This document shows, one piece after another, positions 44,176 to 54,926 of a stretch of 64,000 nucleotides of DNA. The first letter of the stretch is position 1; every line of letters begins with the position of its first letter. The notes below the pieces were generated by a model. The model did no database searches. It saw nothing but the letters and a program-made list of their open reading frames with translations, and was not told where the DNA came from. A program made the translations under genes and the position numbers. This DNA is from Bufo bufo (Eukaryota > Chordata > Amphibia > Anura > Bufonidae): contig NC_053389.1 of assembly GCF_905171765.1 (NCBI RefSeq), positions 780,400,772 to 780,464,771 on the forward strand, read 5' to 3'.

Positions 44176-45005
44176 GTGAAAATTGAAAATATCCGACAGG
44201 AAATCAGCTCCCAGACTCTAAGTGCCATCAATCCCCTTCCCTACTGCATCTCCTCTGGCTCACTCTCCACATTTGCCCCAGTCACAGGAGAAGAAGTCTC
44301 CATGCTACTCTCTTCTTCTCGTCCTACCACATGGACTATTGACCCCATTCCCTCACATCTATTCCAGTCTCTCTCCCCGGCTGACACCACTCACCTAACT
44401 AAAATCTTCAACCTGTCTCTCTCTTCTGGAATCTTTCCCTCCTCTTTCAAACCTTCTGTCATAACCTCATTATAAAAAAAAAAACTTCTCTTTACTCGTC
44501 CTGCGCAACTACAGACCTGTCTCTAATCTCCCCTTCATCTCTAGATCGTTTGGTCTACTCTCGCTTCATCCACTATCTCTTCGCTAATTAGCTCCTTTAT
44601 CTATTACAATCTGGTTTTCGCACCCTACATTCTACAGAAACTGCCCTCAACAAAGTGACCAGTGACCTCCTGACAGCAAAATGCAACGGTGACTACTCTT
44701 TACTAATTCTCCTCGATACATCTGCAGCTTTGACACTGTATATTACCATCTCCTCACTATACTCCAATCTATTGGACTTAAGGATACCGTTCTCTCTTGG
44801 TTTTCTTCCTATCTCTCTGGCTACTCTTTCAGTGTATCATTCGCTGGTTCCATTTCCCCTCCTCTCACTCTTGCTGTTGGGGTTACTCAGGGTTCAGACC
44901 TAGGTCCTCTCCTCTTTTCTCTCTACACAGCCCTGATAGCCCCGATCAGAAGATCAGCAGATTTCGTTTCCAGTACCATCTCGATGCTGATGACACCCAA
45001 CTATA
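44176..45005 (+). pseudogene. Non-LTR retrotransposon reverse transcriptase remnant (Rex1-like)
   Basis: Translated pieces on the + strand follow a LINE reverse transcriptase in order: DPIPSHLFQSLSPADTTHLT and LSLSSGIFPSSFKPSVI (44176-44475), then [19 protein letters not shown] and [28 protein letters not shown] segment and a DADDTQLY segment corresponding to the YxDD active site come last. Frames change several times and stops are common, so it is an old copy truncated at both ends. The wording of these motifs resembles the Rex1/Babar clade, which is common in fish and amphibians; that assignment is from memory of the family. Confidence 0.75.
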
Positions 45006-45249
45006 TACCATATTTTTTGCCCTATAAGACGCACTTTTTTCCTCCAAAGAAAAATGTCAGTGCATCTTATGATGCGAATAGTAATCGATGCTTCCCTTAT
45101 GGAAGTGCTCATTGAGGGTCTTATTAACATTGGAGCTATGAGCTGAGGTCTGATTGGAGTCTTATTAATATTGGGGGTCTGAGCTGAGGTCTGATTAATA
45201 TTGGGAATCTGACAGGGGCTCTGAGCTGAGATACGATTAACATTGGTGG
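45006..45249. repeat. Repeat fragment with GCCCTATAAGACGCACTT end
   Basis: It starts ATACCATATTTTTTGCCCTA followed by TAAGACGCACTTTTTTCC, which looks like the end of a widespread short DNA element, then two or three diverged tandem phrases around GAGCTGAGGTCTGATT. The family is not recognised. Confidence 0.35.
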
Positions 45250-45900
45250 TCTGATTTATTTCCATTTACGTTCCATTTTTTGCATTCTGTATACGGACTG
45301 TATACGGAACCATCCATTTCAATGGATCCGCAAAAAAACAAAAAAAAAAAACGGAAGGTATTCCGTATGCCTTCCGTTTCCGTATTTCCGTTCAGTTCAA
45401 AGATAGAACATGTCCTATTATTGTCCGCATAAGGCCTCTTGCACACGACCGTATGGCTTTTTTAGTATTTTGCGGTCTGCAAAAAACGGATACGTGAAAA
45501 ATATTGATGAATCCCGTGTGCATTCCGTTTTTTGCGGAATGGAACAGCTGGCCCTTGATAGAACAGTACTATCCTTGTCTGTAATGCGGACAATAATAGG
45601 ACATGTTCTATCTTTGAACGGAACAGGAAATACGGAAACGGAAGGCATACGGAGTACCTTCCATTTTTTTTGCGGATTCATTGAAATTAATGGTTCCGTA
45701 TATGGTCCGTATACGGAACGCAAAAAATGGAACGTAAACAGAAAAAAAAAACGTTTGTGTGCAAGAGGCCTAACGGACAAGGATAGTCCTGTTCTATTAG
45801 GTGCCAGATGTTCCGTTCCGCAAAAAATGGAATGCACACGGATGTCATCAGTATTTTTTGCAGACCGCAAAATACTGAAAAAGCCATACGGTCGTGTGAA
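45250..45900. mobile_element. TWA-target MITE interrupted by a relative
   Basis: The outer element has phrases such as TATACGGAACCATCCATTTC on the left and CCGCAAAATACTG...ACGGTCGTGTG on the right. Its middle (GTCCGCATAACGGACAAGG when the insert is ignored) is split by a second member of the same family at 45433-45770. Confidence 0.6.
45433..45770. mobile_element. MITE with GGCCTCTTGCACACG ends and TAA duplication
   Basis: A 338-bp non-coding element with inverted ends GGCCTCTTGCACAC and GTGTGCAAGAGGCC and an exact TAA on both sides (45430-45432, 45771-45773). The 3-bp TWA target suggests a PIF/Harbinger-derived MITE. Confidence 0.8.
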
Positions 45901-46345
45901 GGAGGACATAGAGCATCGAAAAGCTCCAGTGTAATAACCTATCCCTGTAATGGCTAACCTCCGGTACTCCAGCTGTAGTAAAACTATGACTCCCAAGATG
46001 TAAACTTGCTTGGCTGTTCTCAGAACTCCATAGAAATGAATGGAGCATGCTGGGAGTCGTAGTTTCACCACAGCTGGAGTGCCGAAGGTTAGCCATCACT
46101 GACCTATCCTAGTAGGGATCTCCGCTCAGTTTTTTCTGATACAGAGTGGCATAATGGGCCTTTTATTTGGCCTGGCCTCTGAGGACAGTACTGCCTGTAC
46201 CGCCCTCATGGCAACCCTGCCTAGAACCACGGTCATCCCCGGTCATATATTTCAGTACTGAAAAAATGACTGGTGCTGAGGAAAGTGGCCACTGGACAGG
46301 AGTGGACATCACAGTTCTGGATACTAAAATCCATTGTTTTTGCAG

Positions 46346-46518
46346 GAGCTCATGTATGGACATATCACTCTGGCAAATCTGAGCTGATCTCGGAAGGTTC
46401 CCAAGGACATAAATTCCCTCGGCTCATCCACGAGAGGTTTCCTGGGATCATTGGACCTATAGATGCAGCATACTTCAATCACACCCAGAAAACCATATAC
46501 TTCTTTACCGGATTGATG
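46346..46518 (+). CDS. MMP21: MMP21 hemopexin-like exon 2
   Basis: 173 bases: two that complete a Gly codon and 57 codons. It encodes AHVWTYHSGKSELISEGSQG, FPRLIHERFPGIIGPIDAAY and NHTQKTIYFFTG, a typical hemopexin repeat pattern with the FPG(I) and IDAAY signatures. The acceptor is TTGCAG|GA at 46345/46346 and the donor is ATG|GTAAGA at 46518/46519, phase 0. The preceding intron is 17.3 kb and contains the retrovirus, Tc1 and Gypsy insertions. The frame joins cleanly to both neighbours, so the gene appears intact despite that load. Confidence 0.92.
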
Positions 46519-47767
46519 GTAAGAGCACTTGAGCCCATAAAGTTAAAAGCGTTGCCCAGAACAATGCCACACCAATCCTGGCCATTGAACCCCTTTGCGA
46601 TCATACAATCTGAGATGTTAAACAGAGGGATGGAGCTCCCTTTGTCTCCAGATCGCCCACTTTCCACCTTACTACGCCCCAGGCCAGCCATCTTATTGCT
46701 CCTATTACACCCTGCCACCCATCTCTATGGGAGAGTCTTCTAGGCATGCTCTGTGACCTGTGCAGAGGTCATTGTACAAGGAAATATAGATTAGCTCTGA
46801 CAATCACCTATTGTGAATGGTGGATCCTGTCTTATCTGTCGTTCTAATCCTGCCTGTAATGATATCACCTCTGTGTATAGATAAGCAGGTAACTGCAGTA
46901 AGGTGATCTGGTTTCTGTCTCTGTGTCCAGTCCCAGAGCTAGGTGGGGGATTTAAGTCAGCTTTTTCCTGTCATTATTGCCTGTGATTGCGTGTGTCTTC
47001 TCCAGGCTCTGTACTGTGTGACTTACTGCACACTTCTCTTTTGAAATTTTTTTTAAATTTTTTTTTAACTTCTGGCTTGTTTTTTGTATTTTACTTGTGG
47101 CTGTTGTTGATTCTGCTTATATCTACTCTCCTGAAATCAACTGCATTCATCGCATATGTCTTTCCTTCTTGCTGACCCCTCCCTGTCTGCTACTTGTGTG
47201 CCCGCTCCCATGTTCTGTTTTAAGCTCCGCAGACGTCTCCTGGGTTCCCGTAGCTGGCGGCGGGCTGTAATGGATACCTAGGGGTAGCCTTCGTTTTTAT
47301 ACTACCCAGAGGGGTTTCATAAGGCTGGTAGCAGTATTTAGGTTCACTGGCAGTGGGCTGGACGGTGACTGTAGTAAAGCTATACTTTGATAAAAAAAAC
47401 TTTATTGCTGTTTCCCTGCAAAAAAACTAAAATAGAAAATCACTTAAAAAAATTAATTGATAAATATCCCTATGTATCAGATAAAAATTGTGGACAAAAT
47501 TGTTTAGGTAGCCCAACATATAAAAAATTTAGGGCCACTATACCACCAAAAAAAGTGGCTGGACATTAAAGGGGTTGTCCACTCCTTTACAAGTGGTGGT
47601 CTCTCCTGGTGCCAATTTTTGTCGCTGATAGACCTCCGCCTAGCAGATTGGTGGGTGTCTATCAGGATAGGCCATCACTTGCAAGAGGTCTGGTTATTAA
47701 AGGGTTAAGAGCATTGAAGGCAGCAGTATTGCTTTTACATATAACTCTCCTGCTCTAATCTGATCAG
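46519..47767 (+). other. Last MMP21 intron with R1 fragment and TTAA MITE
   Basis: 46735-46925 is a fragment of repeat R1 (GGCATGCTCTGTGACCTGTG to GGTGATCTGG). 47570-47696 is a short element flanked by TTAA on both sides (47566-47569, 47697-47700) beginning AGGGGTTGTCCACTCC, like the T2-type MITEs of frogs. The remaining parts (46519-46734, 46926-47565) show no recognisable feature. Confidence 0.55.
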
Positions 47768-48049
47768 GTCACTGTCTTTAACATCAAGACCCACCAGCCC
47801 TTGGGAGGATACCCGCGGAGGATTACTGAGATGTTCCCCCCAGTGCTGCCCTTAGATCATCCTACCGGGGACCTGGATGCGGCCTATTACTCCTACTCAC
47901 ACCAAGCCTTGTACTTTTTTAAGGGCATCTACTTCTGGAAAGTGGTGGGACCCAAGGAGAGGTCACAGAATGCCAGCCTGCCCATTAATGGGGTACTGCC
48001 CAGCCAAAGAGTCTCCAAGCAATGGTTTGATATCTGCGATATAACATAA
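47768..48049 (+). CDS. MMP21: MMP21 final exon with stop codon
   Basis: 93 codons and TAA at 48047-48049. It encodes the last hemopexin repeats: YPRRITEMFPPVLPLDHP, GDLDAAYYSYSHQALYFFKG and YFWKVVGPKER. It ends SKQWFDICDIT, whose Cys should pair with the Cys of GVCEG in the exon at 28815 to close the propeller. One N-x-S site (NAS) is present. The acceptor is GATCAG|GTC at 47767/47768, phase 0, fitting the donor at 46518. The C-terminal WFD(I/V)CD pattern is characteristic of MMP21 and confirms the gene name. The first AATAAA downstream is at 48382-48387, inside a mobile element. Confidence 0.93.
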   Translation, partial: VTVFNIKTHQPLGGYPRRITEMFPPVLPLDHPTGDLDAAYYSYSHQALYFFKGIYFWKVVGPKERSQNASLPINGVLPSQRVSKQWFDICDIT

Positions 48050-48279
48050 GCTTGACTAGTGATAGATAATATGGCCTTATTCATTGCTCCATACTGATGT
48101 ACACCACCGTCTCTATGGCCGTAGCCTACAGAGGCTTCACATGTTCCATTATGGTTTCTACATTGCAGCAGCCATTGGCTGTTGTCTCGTTGACATATAT
48201 ATTCTCATAGCAGCAAATTTGTCCATCTCCCTCTCCTCCTTTCAGTTTTCCTATAAATTAGTTATTGGTAAGCAGTTAA

Positions 48280-49543
48280 AGGGCATCTGTCAGCAGATGG
48301 CAGACCAGGTTACTTGTGCACTTGGCAGCTGGAGGCATCTGTGTTGGTCCCATGTTCATATGTGCCCGCATTGCTGAGAAAAATAAAGTTTTAATATATG
48401 CAAATGAGCCTCTAGGAGCAACGGGGGCGTTGCCATTACACCTAGAGGCTCTGCTCTCTCTGCAGAGATTTTACCGCACGAGTGCAAAGCGTTTTAATGC
48501 GTTTTGCACGCGCGTGAGAAAAATCTGCATGTTTGGAACCCAAACCCGAACCCGGCCTTCTTCATAGAAGTTCGGGTTTGGGTTAGGTGTTGTGTAGATT
48601 TTATTATTTTCCCTTATAACATGGTTAAAAGGGAAAACAATAGCATTCTTAATACAGAATGCTAAGTAAATTAGGGATGGAGGGGTCAAAAAATAATAAA
48701 AAATTAAATTAAAATGTAACTCACCTCATCCACTTGTTCGCGCAGCCCGGCTCGTCTTCTTTCTTCTTCTTTGAGGACCTGGGAGGAAAAGGACCTTTGG
48801 TGACATCACTGCACTCATCACATGGTCCATCACCATGGTGATGGACCATGTGATGAGCGTCACCAAAGGTCCTTTTCCTCCCAGGTCCTCAAAGAAGAAG
48901 AAAGAAGACAAGCCGGGCTGCGCGAACAAGTGGATGAGGTGAGTTTCATTTAATTTTTATTTTTTTTAACCCCTCCATCCCTAATTTACTTAGCATTCTG
49001 TATTAAGAATGCTATTGTTTTCCCTTATAACCAGGTTATAAGGGAAAATAATAAAGATCGGGTCCCTATCCCGATCGTCACCTAGCAACCATGCGTGAAA
49101 ATCGCACCTCATCTGCACGTGCTTGCGGATGCTTGCGATTTTTACGCATTCACTTCTAGAACATGCTGCGATTTTCACGCAACGCACAAGTGATGAGTGA
49201 AAATCTCCGCTCGTGTGCACAGCTCTATTGAAGGGAATGGGTCCGGAACCATGCGGGTGCAATGTGTTCACCTCACGCATTGCACCCGCGCGGAAAACTC
49301 GCCCATGTGAAAGGGGCCTTACACTGTCAATCAATATGCAGAGGGTGCAGCAATTGCAGAGAGAGCAGAGCCTCTAGGTGTAACAGCAACGCCCCCGTTG
49401 CTCCTAGAGGCTCATTTGCATATATTAAAACATAATTTTTCTCAGCAATGCGGACACATATGAACATGGGACCAACACAGATGTCTTCAGCTGCCAAGCG
49501 CCCATGTAACAGATCAGCCATAGAATAGGTATAATACTGCCCT
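48280..49543. mobile_element. TTAA-target foldback MITE with nested palindrome
   Basis: It begins AGGGCATCTGTCAGCAG and ends ATACTGCCCT, with TTAA on each side (48276-48279, 49544-49547). The outer arms (48280-48465, 49325-49543) are inverted copies sharing CCTCTAGGAGCAACGGGGGC. The TTAA target and ends suggest a Kolobok/T2-type element. A second palindromic element occupies about 48467-49318. An AATAAA at 48382-48387 could serve as the MMP21 poly(A) signal. Confidence 0.75.
48467..49318. mobile_element. Palindromic element nested in the TTAA MITE
   Basis: A long palindrome centred at CCATGG (48833-48838). Both arms contain GGTCCTTTTCCTCCCAGGTC and AATAGCATTCTTAATACAGA or their complements; total arm length is about 240 bp. 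The right end is GTGAAAGGGGCC followed by TTA; the left end is truncated. A close relative lies at 55565-56375. Confidence 0.65.
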
Positions 49544-49707
49544 TTAAGACCCCAAGTTGCAAAAGTCATTAAAAAGAATGCATTATAGGACCTACCTAAT
49601 ACAATAAATATGGTATGCACACATTTGTATCCTAGCTTTTGCAATACGTATCAATACATATCAGTGCTGGGATCGAAGATAAGTTAGTGTTACCTTCAAA
49701 TTCATTT

Positions 49708-51024
49708 AATCTGGGACTTGGATAGGTCATCAGTATATGATCGGTGGGGGTCCGACACCTGGGACCCCCGCCGATCAGCTGTTCGAGAAGGCACCAGCAC
49801 TCCTGTGAGCACCGCAGCCTTCTCCATGCTCGCCAAGCAGGGCCGTCTTTAATATTGATTGGACCCTGGGCAAGAATTTACTTGGGGCCCCTGGATCCCG
49901 CCTTCCCACACCCTAGCATGCAATCACGCCCTCCAAAAAAATCCACATACAACTCACAGTAATGTGCGATGTGCAAGTACATCACAGATCACCTCAGCAA
50001 TAAAATGCATAAGCACAGCACACTAGTGTTAGCCACCCAACTGATCCAGACATCCCCTGCATAGGAGGATACACTCATCCCACCTGTGCCCACCGATATT
50101 TCCGGCACAGGCGTTGCATTGACTGCTTCTTGCAATATAGGGACAGGAATAACATATAGGGTTCAAACAAGGCATAAGGGATCCTAAGAATACCTCCCTG
50201 CATTCTCGATATAATGTACACAACTACTTATCCCTTCAGATGTGTCAGGTTTCTGTTCATGGGCGGCCGGGCCAGGGCTCAACCACACAGGAGGCACCTT
50301 GGTATCCTCTTGATGTCTGGCTGGAACGTCAGAGTTCGGCACTTTAAAAAGCCCTCCCTGAGACCAGATAGGTCGGGAGGATCCTCTGGTAACCCTTTGT
50401 CTGGCAACTGATGTGCGCCGCGTCATAGGAAGTGACGCAGGCCCACCATACAGCATCTGCCCATACCCAAGATGGTGCCAGCCACACCAGATAGGAAGTA
50501 ATGTGACTCGGCGCCATCTTGCCTATGTCTCGGACTATACCCAACCTCTCCACCTAATAGATGGAGCGGGGGCAAGCTGGATTATCCTACAGAGGATTGC
50601 GCTACTGCAGAGGATTGCGATACTTTAACTTAAACTATCGCAATCCTCTGTAGTACTCACTATCAAACTACCATCCGTAGCAGGCCGGCCGGCAGCGCAA
50701 CGTCACTGCCCCTTTTGCCCCGCATTAAAGGCGGCCCTGTCGCCAAGCACTGCGCCGTACATTATATAGCGGCTGTGCTTGGTATCACGCTCAGCCCCAT
50801 TCACTTCTATGGGGCTGAGCTGTCTCTAAGCCATGTGACCAATGAACGTGACATCACATGGCCTAGGAAAAGCTGAAAAAAAGGCTGCATCGCTTCTGCG
50901 AGACCTGCTGTCTTCTCAAACAGCTGATCGGTGGGGGTTTTGGGTGTTGGACCCAAACTGATCAGATACTGATGACCTGTCCAGAGGATTTCCATCAGTA
51001 TAAAGTCTTGGAAAAGCCCTTTAA
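49708..51024. mobile_element. Foldback MITE interrupted by a hAT-like element
   Basis: Left GGATAGGTCATCAGTATATG and CCGCCGATCAGCTGTT answer right AACAGCTGATCGGTGGGG and CTGATGACCTGTCC as inverted arms. It is related to the element at 945-1335. It ends near CCCTTTAA. The left end is uncertain. Confidence 0.55.
49838..50739. mobile_element. hAT-like non-autonomous element, 8-bp target duplication
   Basis: 902 bp with inverted ends CAGGGCCGTCTTTAAT and ATTAAAGGCGGCCCTG. The exact 8-bp duplication TCGCCAAG (49830-49837, 50740-50747) is the target length of hAT transposons. No transposase is seen. A small internal hairpin (CAGAGGATTGCGATA with its inverse, about 50601-50648) is present. Confidence 0.88.
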
Positions 51025-51192
51025 CATTATCATGCAGTTCAGTGCTAGAAATGAATGCTGGATTATCAGACTTCCTGATTATGCTATGCTGGATTAAAGG
51101 GATTTCATTGTCTCTATCAAATGTATAGTATTTAAACTGTGAGTATCCTAACATGATGGTGAATATATTTTGAAATCATTTTTTTCATTTAA

Positions 51193-51869
51193 ATAGCCTC
51201 TGTCAGCATGATCATCCCTATTAAACCAGGCATATTGCCAGGAAAGGTCGATCAAGCTGAGTAAATGATATATTTCTTTTGTCTCTAGGGTTAAGAGTTG
51301 ATGAGAAATGTAACTCTTTTTCGAGCACCAAGGGGCTGGCTGTAGTGCTTGGAGCACCAGAAGGAATGTGCTCTCTGTACTCCCTCCTTCCCATTTGATT
51401 GACAGGGCTATCTCGCCAGCGCAGAGTCTGCTTAGTGACTTGGTGCCTGCCCAGTGAATCTGATGAGCTCTGAAACGATCACTCATCAGATTTGCTGCGC
51501 AGGCGCCGAGTCAGTGAGCTGACTCAGCGCTTGCACAATGGATCTTATGCTGCTTTCCGAGCTCAAGAAGCAGCATCTGTTCCAGTGTGCAAGCACCAAG
51601 TCACTGAGCAGACTCAGCGCTGGCGAGAGAGCCCTGTCAATCAAATGGGGAGGGAAGAGTCCAGAGAGCACAAGAGCGTAGAGGTGCTCCAAGCACTACA
51701 GCCAGTCCCTTGGTGCTCCAAATAGAGAATTAGCATAAATATAGAAAGTTATATTTCTCAGGAACTATTAACCCTTGAGACAATAAAATATGTCACTTTA
51801 CTCAGCATGATCAACCCTACCTGACAATATGCCTGGTTTAATAGAGTTGATCATGCTGACAGAGGCTAT
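51193..51869. mobile_element. TTAA-target palindromic MITE
   Basis: 677 bp with ends ATAGCCTCTGTCAGCATGAT and its inverse, flanked by TTAA at 51189-51192 and 51870-51873. The two halves are diverged inverted copies (for example GCACTACAGCCAGTCCCTTG on the right). Non-coding. Confidence 0.85.
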
Positions 51870-52186
51870 TTAAGATGAATATTTTATTTGTCAGAAATGA
51901 TTAAAATATAAAGTATCTCTGTATTCTATGTGTTATAATAAATATGACTGGCAGTATGGGTCTTGTGTTAGTGTCACATATACTTTTTTACTATCAGTGA
52001 TTAGAACCAAAGACTGATAAATATAGTGGTGCTTTAAAGGTAATGTTTTACCAAAATTTGTTTCTGACAGATAGTGACACATTTTCTTTTTTTTCTAAGC
52101 TGTTTTTATTTTCTGATTGTAGATGTTTTATTATGTTTTTTTAAAAATGATTATGGGGGCGGCCATCTTGTCTGAGCTGTTCTTAA

Positions 52187-52664
52187 AGGGCATCTGTCGG
52201 CAGTTTTGTACCCATGACACTGGCTGACCTGTTACATGTGAACTTGGCAGCTGAAGGCATCTGTGTTGGTCCCATGTTCATATGTGCCCGCATTACTGAG
52301 AAAAAATGATGTATTAATATATGGAAATTAGCTTCTAGGAGCAACGGGGGCGTTGTCATTACATCTAGAGGCTCTGCTCTCTCTGCAACTGCTGCGCCCT
52401 CTCCACTTTGACAGGGCCAGGTGTGATCATGTTTCATTGCCTGACCCTATCAATCAAAGTGGAGGGGACGCGGCAGTTACAGAAAGAGCTGACACTCTAG
52501 GTGTAACAGCAACGCGCCTGTTGTTTCAAGAGGCTCAGTTGCATATATAAACATAACTTTTCTTAGCAACGAGGGCACATATGAACATAGAACCAACACA
52601 GATGCCTTCAGCTGCCAAGCACACATGCAACAGGTCAGCCAGTAAAACTGCTGACAGAAGCGTT
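52187..52664. mobile_element. TTAA-target MITE
   Basis: 478 bp, starting AGGGCATCTGTCGGCAG and ending CTGCTGACAGAAGCGTT, flanked by TTAA (52183-52186, 52665-52668). Same family as 48280-49543, here without the nested palindrome. Palindromic internally around CTCCACTTTGA and TCAAAGTGGAG. Confidence 0.85.
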
Positions 52665-52668
52665 TTAA

Positions 52669-53750
52669 CCCCTTAGGGACTTAGAACGTACCGGTACGCC
52701 ATGTTTGCCGAGTCCTTAAGGACTAAGGACGTACCGGTACGTCCTAAGTTTAAAAGTAGATTGCAGCGCCGCGGGGGTTAATAGGAACAGGATGCCCGCT
52801 GAAATCATTCAGCGGGCATCCTGTCACAACGCCGGGGGGTCATGTGCCCTCCCCCGTATCGGCGATCCCCGCAAACCGCAGGTCAATTCAGACCTGCGGT
52901 TTGCGACTTTCACCTGCGGTTGCGACGGGCAGTGCCATCGGGTCCCAATGCGGATGTGGGGGGGACCCGATGGCATGGAAGGCAGCGCGATGCCTTCCGG
53001 TGACGAGCCTGTGAGATCCAGCCCCCTGGATCTCACAGGCCGGAAGCTGTATGAGTAATTCACACAGTATTACTCATACAGCCAATGCATTCCAATACAG
53101 AAGTATTGGAATGCATTGTAAAGGAATATACCCCCAAAAGTTCAAGTTCCAAAGTGGGACAAAAAATAAAGTGAAAAAAAAGTTGAAAAAATAAAGTTTT
53201 CCCCCAAAAAAATTAAAAGTTTCAAGTAAAAATAAACAAAAATGTTATTTTCCCCAAATAAAGTTAAAAAAAATTGGTAAAAAATAGGGGGGAAAAAAAA
53301 GTATACATATTAGGTATTGCCCGTCCGTATCGACCGGCTCTATAAACATATCACATGACCTAACCCCTCAGATGAACACCGTAAAAAATAAAAACGGTGC
53401 TAAATAAACCATTTTTCTGTCACCTTACATCACAAAAAGTACGACAGCAAGTGATCAAAAAGGCGTTTGCCCACCAAAATAGCACCAATCTAACCGTCAC
53501 CTCATCCCGCAAAAAATTAGCCCCTACCTGAGACAATCGCTCAAAAAATAAAAAAAACTATGGCTCAGAATATGGAGACACTAAAACATCATTTTTTTTG
53601 TTTTAAAAAAAGCTGTTATTGTGTAAAACTTACATAAATAAAAAAAAAGTATACATATTTGGCATCGCCGCGTTCGTATCGACCGGGTCTATAAAAATAT
53701 CACGTGATCTAACCTCTCAGATGAACACCATAAAAAATAAAAACTTTACA
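52669..53750. repeat. Unknown repeat with a chain of perfect hairpins
   Basis: The first 450 bp consist of consecutive perfect inverted repeats (52710-53118, listed in the findings). The remainder is A-rich and carries two diverged direct copies, about 350 bp apart, of a block with GTATACATATT, CGTATCGACCGG and CAGATGAACACC. No coding frame. I do not recognise the family. Confidence 0.6.
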
Positions 53751-54060
53751 TCAACCATTATTGGCCATAGACACAATGGACAGGAGGGGCCTCACTGACT
53801 TCTATAGGAGAGTTTCTAGGCATGCTCTGTGGCCTGAGGTCAGGAGGGAGAAGATAATCTGTGATATCCCCTATTGTGGATGGGGGATCCTGTGCTATCT
53901 ATAAGAAGATGATATCGGTCATTGTAATCCTGTCTCTAACGATAATGAGAAGACTGCTGAAATGTGATCTTTATAGACCAAGAAGTGGCGCCTATTATTG
54001 GACTCAGTGGTCAGTGTGAAAACTGCAGGATTTTTTTTTATATAGATAAAATTTTAAATA

Positions 54061-54620
54061 TTTTCCCCTTTAAATGGTACCATGAAGACGGTATGTTGTG
54101 CTTCAATAATTTCTATTAGAAAATACTTTTACATGTCAAACCTGTTATTATGTGATATATGAGATGAAGACTATAAAAGCGGATTATATGACCCCAAGGA
54201 CCCTCTTCTGCTGGACATTACATAGCTTTGACTCACGTTCTCCTGCTGATTGATTTATTCACACATTTCATAATGGCCAGCTATTTTTTAAACTGCAGCT
54301 ATCCACGTCCATGTTTTCTTATGCAGGATGATCACAGTTTCCAGTTTTCCCATGAATAGATTGAGTCTCGATTTTAGAAACCTGCAGTTACCAGGGCTGA
54401 CCACTGGGCGGCTCTGTATCATCGACAGTATATGCTGGGAAGTAACTGGATACTGAGACATAAACTGTAATATAATAAACCACACTAAAAATAACAGTGA
54501 TATGACCAGGAAATGAGAAAAAGTGAGACGGTCAGTTACCAAAACCTTCCTTTAAATTAAATCATTCCTTTACTCCCCCCAAAAAGACCCTTTAAAGACA
54601 AAGCCAATTTCGGTCTTCAA
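54061..54620. other. Intergenic, nothing recognised
   Basis: No gene or complete repeat could be supported. Sequence composition is ordinary, and the open frames are short and unlike known proteins. Confidence 0.4.
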
Positions 54621-54623
54621 GTG

Positions 54624-54926
54624 AGCCTACATGCACACAAACATTGTTTGTTTCCATGTTCGTTCCGTTTTTTTGCGGATAGGATGCAGACCCATTCATT
54701 TCAATGGGTCCGCAAAAAATGCAGACAGCACACCGTGTGCTGTCCGCATCAGTATGTCCGTTCTGTAGCCCCGCAAAAAAAAATAGAACATGTCCTATTC
54801 TTGTCCGTTTTAGACATTGTTACAATGGTCCCACAAAAAAACGGATGGCATATGGATGTTTTTTTTTTTCTTCCGGATCCGCAATTTGTGAACCGCAAAA
54901 CACATACGGTCATGTGCATGTAGCCT
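54624..54926. mobile_element. MITE with CCTACATGCACA ends
   Basis: Inverted ends GCCTACATGCACAC and ATGTGCATGTAGGC (the latter read on the opposite strand). The body has the family phrases TTTCAATGGGTCCGCAAAAA and GAACATGTCCTATTCTTGTC. The target duplication is not clear. Confidence 0.6.

Larger units (their letters stand above)
52090..54060 (+). repeat. R1 repeat copy split by two insertions
   Basis: R1 sequence at 52090-52186 (TATGGGGGCGGCCATCTTGT) resumes at about 53755 (GGCCATAGACACAATGG) and runs to 54060. Between lie a TTAA element (52187-52664) and a 1.1-kb repeat that begins CCCCTTAGGGACTTAG. The uninterrupted site can be seen at 9019-9022. Confidence 0.65.
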
